A stretch of DNA of 64,000 nucleotides from Mesoflavibacter sp037029465. Lineage in GTDB: Bacteria; Bacteroidota; Bacteroidia; Flavobacteriales; Flavobacteriaceae. Every line of letters begins with the position of its first letter. Positions within the stretch are counted from its first letter, which is position 1. The stretch covers positions 186,001 through 250,000 of the forward strand of contig NZ_JAYMEM010000006.1 in the NCBI RefSeq assembly GCF_037029465.1, in the 5' to 3' direction. Shown piece after piece: positions 61,974 to 64,000 of the stretch. A model generated the notes under the pieces. It worked only from the letters and a program-made list of their open reading frames with translations, was not told the origin of the DNA and did no database searches. Both the position numbers and the translations under genes were made by a program.

Positions 61974-63908
61974 TTAGTTTTTTGTTTTGGTTGTTAGTAT
62001 CAAACTACCTTTTTTATCTAATTGAATCGCGTCTTCCCAAATCATAGTTTCACCAGTAATTATATTGGTTAACGTCTTTCCTTTTAGACCTACTTCGTCG
62101 TAGCGATTCAAATCTATTGTTATTGGGTTTTCGTTTTTATTGATGATATGAACTACAGTTTCGTCTTCAGACATTCTAAATAAAAAGTAAGTCCCGTTAA
62201 ATGGAGCAAAATGGATGGTTTTACCGTCATGTATGGCTTTACTTTCTTTTCTGTAATTAAGCACTTTTTTCAAGTATGCTTGCATATCTTTTTGGTTGTC
62301 TGTTAAGCCTTCACCTGTAAATGCACTTACAGTATCACCTTGCCAACCACCAGGAAAATCAGTACGAATTAAACCGTGGTCGCCAGGTTTTTCAAAGTCG
62401 TCCATTAAAATTTCTGTTCCGTAATAAATCTGCGGAATACGAGGTAACATTAACATATAACTTAATGCCATTTTGGTGTTGGTTATGTTACCTTTTAACT
62501 GCGTAAAAATTCTGCTTTTATCGTGGTTATCTGCAAAAACCATAATGTCTTTTGGCGATGTGTAACCAAAATCGTTAGCCAAACCTTCGTACATTTTTAT
62601 TAAACCGCGATCCCAAGCTTCATCTTCGTTTAAAGCATCAACAATGTTTTGATTCATTGCAAAATCCATAGTCGATTTTAAATGTCCTTGATAACCGTCT
62701 TTATTTTGATGACCTGTTTGCCAATAACCAATGAGCAATGGGTTATAGCTCCATTCTTCACCTACAATACTAAAGTTAGGATATTCGGTCATGATACTTT
62801 TTGCCCAAGTAGACATAAAATCTTTGTCCGGATATGGATAGGTATCTTGTCTAATTCCGCTAAGCTTTAAAGTCTCAATCCACCAAATACTATTTTGTAT
62901 AATGTATTTAGCCATAAACGGATTGCGTTGGTTTAAATCAGGCATAGATGGGACAAACCAACCTTCATTCATTTCTTTTTTATCTTGTTTAGACGCGTAT
63001 AAATCTTGATTTACTGTACGTCTGTGATTAGAATTGTTTAAAGGTTCTCCGTTTTCGAATTTAGATTGCTGATTCACCCAATCTTTAAATGGTAAATCTT
63101 TCATCCACCAATGCGAAACGCCGCAATGATTTGCGACTTGATCCATAATCATTCCCATACCTTTTTCTCTAGCTTTTTGGGATAGATTAATGTACTCTTC
63201 CATAGTTCCAAAACGTGGATCTACTTGATAATAATCTGTGATAGCATAACCGTGATATGATCCATTTTTCATATCGTTAGTTAGTAATGGGCATGACCAA
63301 ACTTGCGTAAAGCCCATATCATTTATGTAATCTAAATGATTAGTTATCCCTGTAATATCGCCACCATGACGTTTGTAATCATGACTTCTATCTACACCTT
63401 GTTCTTGCAAACCTTCAACACTATCGTTGTTTGGGTTTCCGTTAGAAAAACGATCTGGCGTGATTAAATAAATAGCATCGCTACTGTCAAAACCAACAAA
63501 TTGGTCTGCTGCTTTGTCTCTGTCTTTTAGCTGATAGGTTTGAACTAATTCTGAATTATCTTTTAACTTAAAATGAATATTGAACTGACCTGCTTTTGCT
63601 GTTTCTGAAATCTCTAAATCGATAAATAAATAGTTTGGACTATCTGCTTTATTCACCTTTTTGATAGAAACACCTTCATAAGAAATACTTGGCGTAGCTT
63701 CTGAAATATTTGGATGATTAACCAATAACTGAAGTGATTTATCTTTAAAGCCAATCCACCAATGTGGTGGCTCTACACGATTCACTTCGTTTTTTATCTC
63801 AGTTACTTTTTCTGTTTCAACCTTTACTACTGGCTTTTCTTCATTTTTACAAGAAAAAATAAAAGTTAGTAAAGCAGAAAATAGCAGTATGTTTTTAGTC
63901 AGTTTCAT
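61974..63908 (-). CDS. GH13 neopullulanase/cyclomaltodextrinase-like lipoprotein
   Basis: This 644-residue enzyme has a lipobox signal (LFSALLTFIFSCKNE). An N-terminal beta-domain (residues ~45-130, WWIGFKDKSLQLLVNHPNIS) is of the cyclomaltodextrinase type. The barrel has MDQVANHCGVSHWW, GIRQDTYPYPD with the nucleophile, FSIVGEEW with the acid-base Glu, and FADNHDKSRIF. This is the SusA-like plan for cutting alpha-glucans or cyclodextrins. It belongs to the same locus as the amylase. Confidence 0.93.
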   Translation of the reverse strand: MKLTKNILLFSALLTFIFSCKNEEKPVVKVETEKVTEIKNEVNRVEPPHWWIGFKDKSLQLLVNHPNISEATPSISYEGVSIKKVNKADSPNYLFIDLEISETAKAGQFNIHFKLKDNSELVQTYQLKDRDKAADQFVGFDSSDAIYLITPDRFSNGNPNNDSVEGLQEQGVDRSHDYKRHGGDITGITNHLDYINDMGFTQVWSCPLLTNDMKNGSYHGYAITDYYQVDPRFGTMEEYINLSQKAREKGMGMIMDQVANHCGVSHWWMKDLPFKDWVNQQSKFENGEPLNNSNHRRTVNQDLYASKQDKKEMNEGWFVPSMPDLNQRNPFMAKYIIQNSIWWIETLKLSGIRQDTYPYPDKDFMSTWAKSIMTEYPNFSIVGEEWSYNPLLIGYWQTGHQNKDGYQGHLKSTMDFAMNQNIVDALNEDEAWDRGLIKMYEGLANDFGYTSPKDIMVFADNHDKSRIFTQLKGNITNTKMALSYMLMLPRIPQIYYGTEILMDDFEKPGDHGLIRTDFPGGWQGDTVSAFTGEGLTDNQKDMQAYLKKVLNYRKESKAIHDGKTIHFAPFNGTYFLFRMSEDETVVHIINKNENPITIDLNRYDEVGLKGKTLTNIITGETMIWEDAIQLDKKGSLILTTKTKN

Positions 63909-63911
63909 CTA

Positions 63912-64000
63912 TTATTTATTTTCGATAATACTAATTGCAAATCCGCCAGCTGGCACAGATAATTGAGAGATTTTAGATTTGCTATTTACCTTTTTAGTTG
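63912..64000 (-). CDS. C-terminal end of a further gene of the alpha-glucan locus
   Basis: The last 29 codons of a leftward gene enter from the right edge and end at 63912. The visible residues include SKISQLSVPAGGFAISIIEN, like the closing beta-strand domain of a GH13 or GH65 enzyme. It ends three bases before the next gene start, so it is in the same operon. Too little is visible to name it. Confidence 0.6.
   Translation of the reverse strand, partial: TKKVNSKSKISQLSVPAGGFAISIIENK

Overview
The window is chromosomal DNA from a low-GC member of the Bacteroidota, almost certainly a marine Flavobacteriaceae. Three signs point there. Promoters follow the Bacteroidota TTTG / TAnnTTTG pattern. 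The gene families are typical of the group: S9 dipeptidyl peptidase, class II HMG-CoA reductase with a GYDIA-type GHMP kinase, LptC with a PpiD-like chaperone, DUF6266, and ArsS/ArsM arsenosugar genes. Intergenic repeats of a kind common in Flavobacteriia are also present. I cannot name the species from this sequence.

Layout. Positions 1-4340 hold an incomplete dipeptidyl peptidase and two mevalonate-pathway genes. Positions 4360-12518 form a leftward housekeeping block: pantothenate kinase coaX, an outer membrane protein, a repeat protein, lptC, a CNNM/CorC protein and a PpiD-like foldase. A tRNA-Phe gene at 12704-12779 is the integration site of a 14.0-kb genomic island (12780-26775). The island is bounded by a 15-bp direct repeat of the tRNA 3' end. 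It carries a tyrosine integrase, small HTH proteins, a single-chain type IIG restriction-modification enzyme, a CoiA-like nuclease with a long coiled coil, a small membrane protein, an AbiEii-type toxin-antitoxin pair, a densely palindromic non-coding stretch and several unknown genes.

Positions 27009-39694 hold a compact [NiFe]-hydrogenase locus, group 2a-like by sequence. It has the small and large subunits, an endopeptidase, two short unknown proteins, a TPR protein, HypA, B, F, C, D and E, an NHL-propeller protein and a convergent nickel-type permease. Positions 39846-45754 hold an arsenosugar-biosynthesis operon: CMD protein, ArsS, rhodanese, two glycosyltransferases, a purine nucleoside phosphorylase, ArsM and a DUF547 protein.

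Positions 45755-51053 are the most intriguing part. They form an NrtR-controlled NAD-salvage locus (nadV, prs, nrtR) in which a SIR2-domain protein with six near-identical 41-residue TPR-like repeats is co-transcribed with prs. Five NrtR-type palindromes can be read directly. Two promoters carry operator pairs spaced exactly 52 bp apart. Because SIR2 proteins often consume NAD+ during phage defence, and nadV/prs homologues are used by phages to rebuild NAD+, this is my best candidate for an undescribed system.

The right end (51080-64000) has a glycosidase-like lipoprotein, an FAD oxidoreductase with a membrane Fe-S protein, three glycosyltransferase genes, a small HMA-like protein with an APC permease, and the start of an alpha-glucan utilisation locus with two GH13 lipoproteins and the tail of a third gene.
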